Positions 6,342 through 6,512 of a DNA stretch of 6,512 bases are shown here, piece by piece (the first letter of the stretch is position 1; every line of letters begins with the position of its first letter). Under the pieces are notes generated by a model, which saw only the letters and a program-made list of their open reading frames with translations, was not told where the DNA came from and searched no databases. The DNA comes from Ruminococcus sp. UBA3286 (GTDB taxonomy: Bacteria; Bacillota; Clostridia; Oscillospirales; Ruminococcaceae): assembly GCA_002362135.1 (NCBI GenBank), contig DETO01000163.1, forward strand, positions 1-6,512, read 5' to 3'. The position numbers were made by a program, and so were the translations under genes.

Positions 6342-6362
6342 AGGCAACCTCTAAAAATATAA

Positions 6363-6403
6363 TGCGCATATTTTTATACATAACTTTTCTGAAAATATGC
6401 GCA
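6363..6403 (+). terminator. Hairpin after the MATE gene, possible terminator
   Basis: TGCGCATATTTT (6363-6374) pairs perfectly with AAAATATGCGCA (6392-6403), giving a 12-bp stem and a loop of about 17 bases. It lies 22 bases past the MATE stop. The following sequence is AAATTTTCTATA rather than a clean T run, so it is weaker than a textbook terminator. On the minus strand the tail TTATATTTTTAG is equally moderate. It most likely ends the marR-MATE transcript. Confidence 0.55.
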
Positions 6404-6447
6404 AAATTTTCTATATAGATTAGTTTCGAAATTTTTTGAAATTTCTC

Positions 6448-6476
6448 TTGACATTTTGCGATAATGGTGGTATAAT
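6448..6476 (+). promoter_or_regulatory. Consensus promoter of the tRNA-Leu gene
   Basis: TTGACA at 6448-6453 and TATAAT at 6471-6476 with a 17-base spacer match the sigma-A consensus perfectly, as is common for stable RNA genes. The expected start is near 6483, about 7 bases before the mature tRNA 5' end. Confidence 0.88.
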
Positions 6477-6489
6477 TATAAAGCAATAT

Positions 6490-6512
6490 GCCGCTGTGGT
6501 GGAATAGGCAGA
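6490..6512 (+). tRNA. tRNA-Leu, 5' part only (cut by window end)
   Basis: The 23 visible bases give the acceptor strand GCCGCTG, then T8, G9, the D-stem start GTGG, A14 and the D-loop GG, ending in GGCAGA. GCCGxxGTGGTGGAATxGGCAGA is the familiar opening of bacterial tRNA-Leu, a long-variable-arm tRNA. The anticodon and 3' end lie outside the window, so the isoacceptor is unknown and a tRNA-Ser is not formally excluded. A strong promoter lies directly upstream. Confidence 0.8.

Noticed and set aside
6490..6512. tRNA-Leu gene considered as an integration site for a mobile element
   Set aside because: Only the 5' end is visible, integration usually uses the 3' end, and no integrase or direct repeat is present in the window.

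Overview
The window looks like a chromosomal segment from a low-to-moderate-GC Firmicute, most likely a Ruminococcus-type (Oscillospiraceae) gut or rumen bacterium. The main evidence is a dockerin at the C-terminus of a secreted leucine-rich-repeat protein. Its second half reads DLCEDNVIDVYDLCVM, a style I associate with Ruminococcus dockerins. Strong GGAGG ribosome binding sites and sigma-A-type promoters (TTGACA, 17 bp, TATAAT) fit a Firmicute. The species cannot be fixed from the sequence alone.

Left part (37-1788): a minus-strand gene encodes an unusual one-piece regulator. An ECF-type sigma factor (sigma2 and sigma4) is followed by an Ala-rich stretch, one predicted transmembrane helix, a Ser/Thr-rich linker and a roughly 190-residue domain predicted to lie outside the cell. 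The 228-base divergent intergenic region carries an extended -10 promoter for this gene, a second extended -10 promoter for the rightward gene, and a small imperfect palindrome between them.

Centre (1789-4299): a large rightward gene encodes an exported protein of about 25 BspA/TpLRR-type repeats (LRR_5-like). The solenoid is broken three times by a recurring W-containing insert, and the protein ends in a dockerin. It is therefore probably a cellulosome-borne or scaffoldin-attached surface protein. Region 4300-4531 has no gene. It holds two hairpins (one a good bidirectional terminator, the other reading as a terminator only for leftward transcription), then a consensus promoter embedded in a nearly perfect 35-bp inverted repeat.

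Right part (4532-6341): a two-gene operon encodes a MarR-family repressor and a MATE-family multidrug efflux transporter, laid out like the MepR/MepA systems. The 35-bp palindrome over the promoter is the obvious candidate operator. After the transporter come an AT-rich hairpin, a perfect consensus promoter and the first 23 bases of a tRNA-Leu gene cut by the window edge.

The most interesting material is the membrane-tethered sigma factor and its divergent pairing with a dockerin-bearing surface protein. I see no CRISPR array, insertion sequence, phage gene or clearly new defence system.
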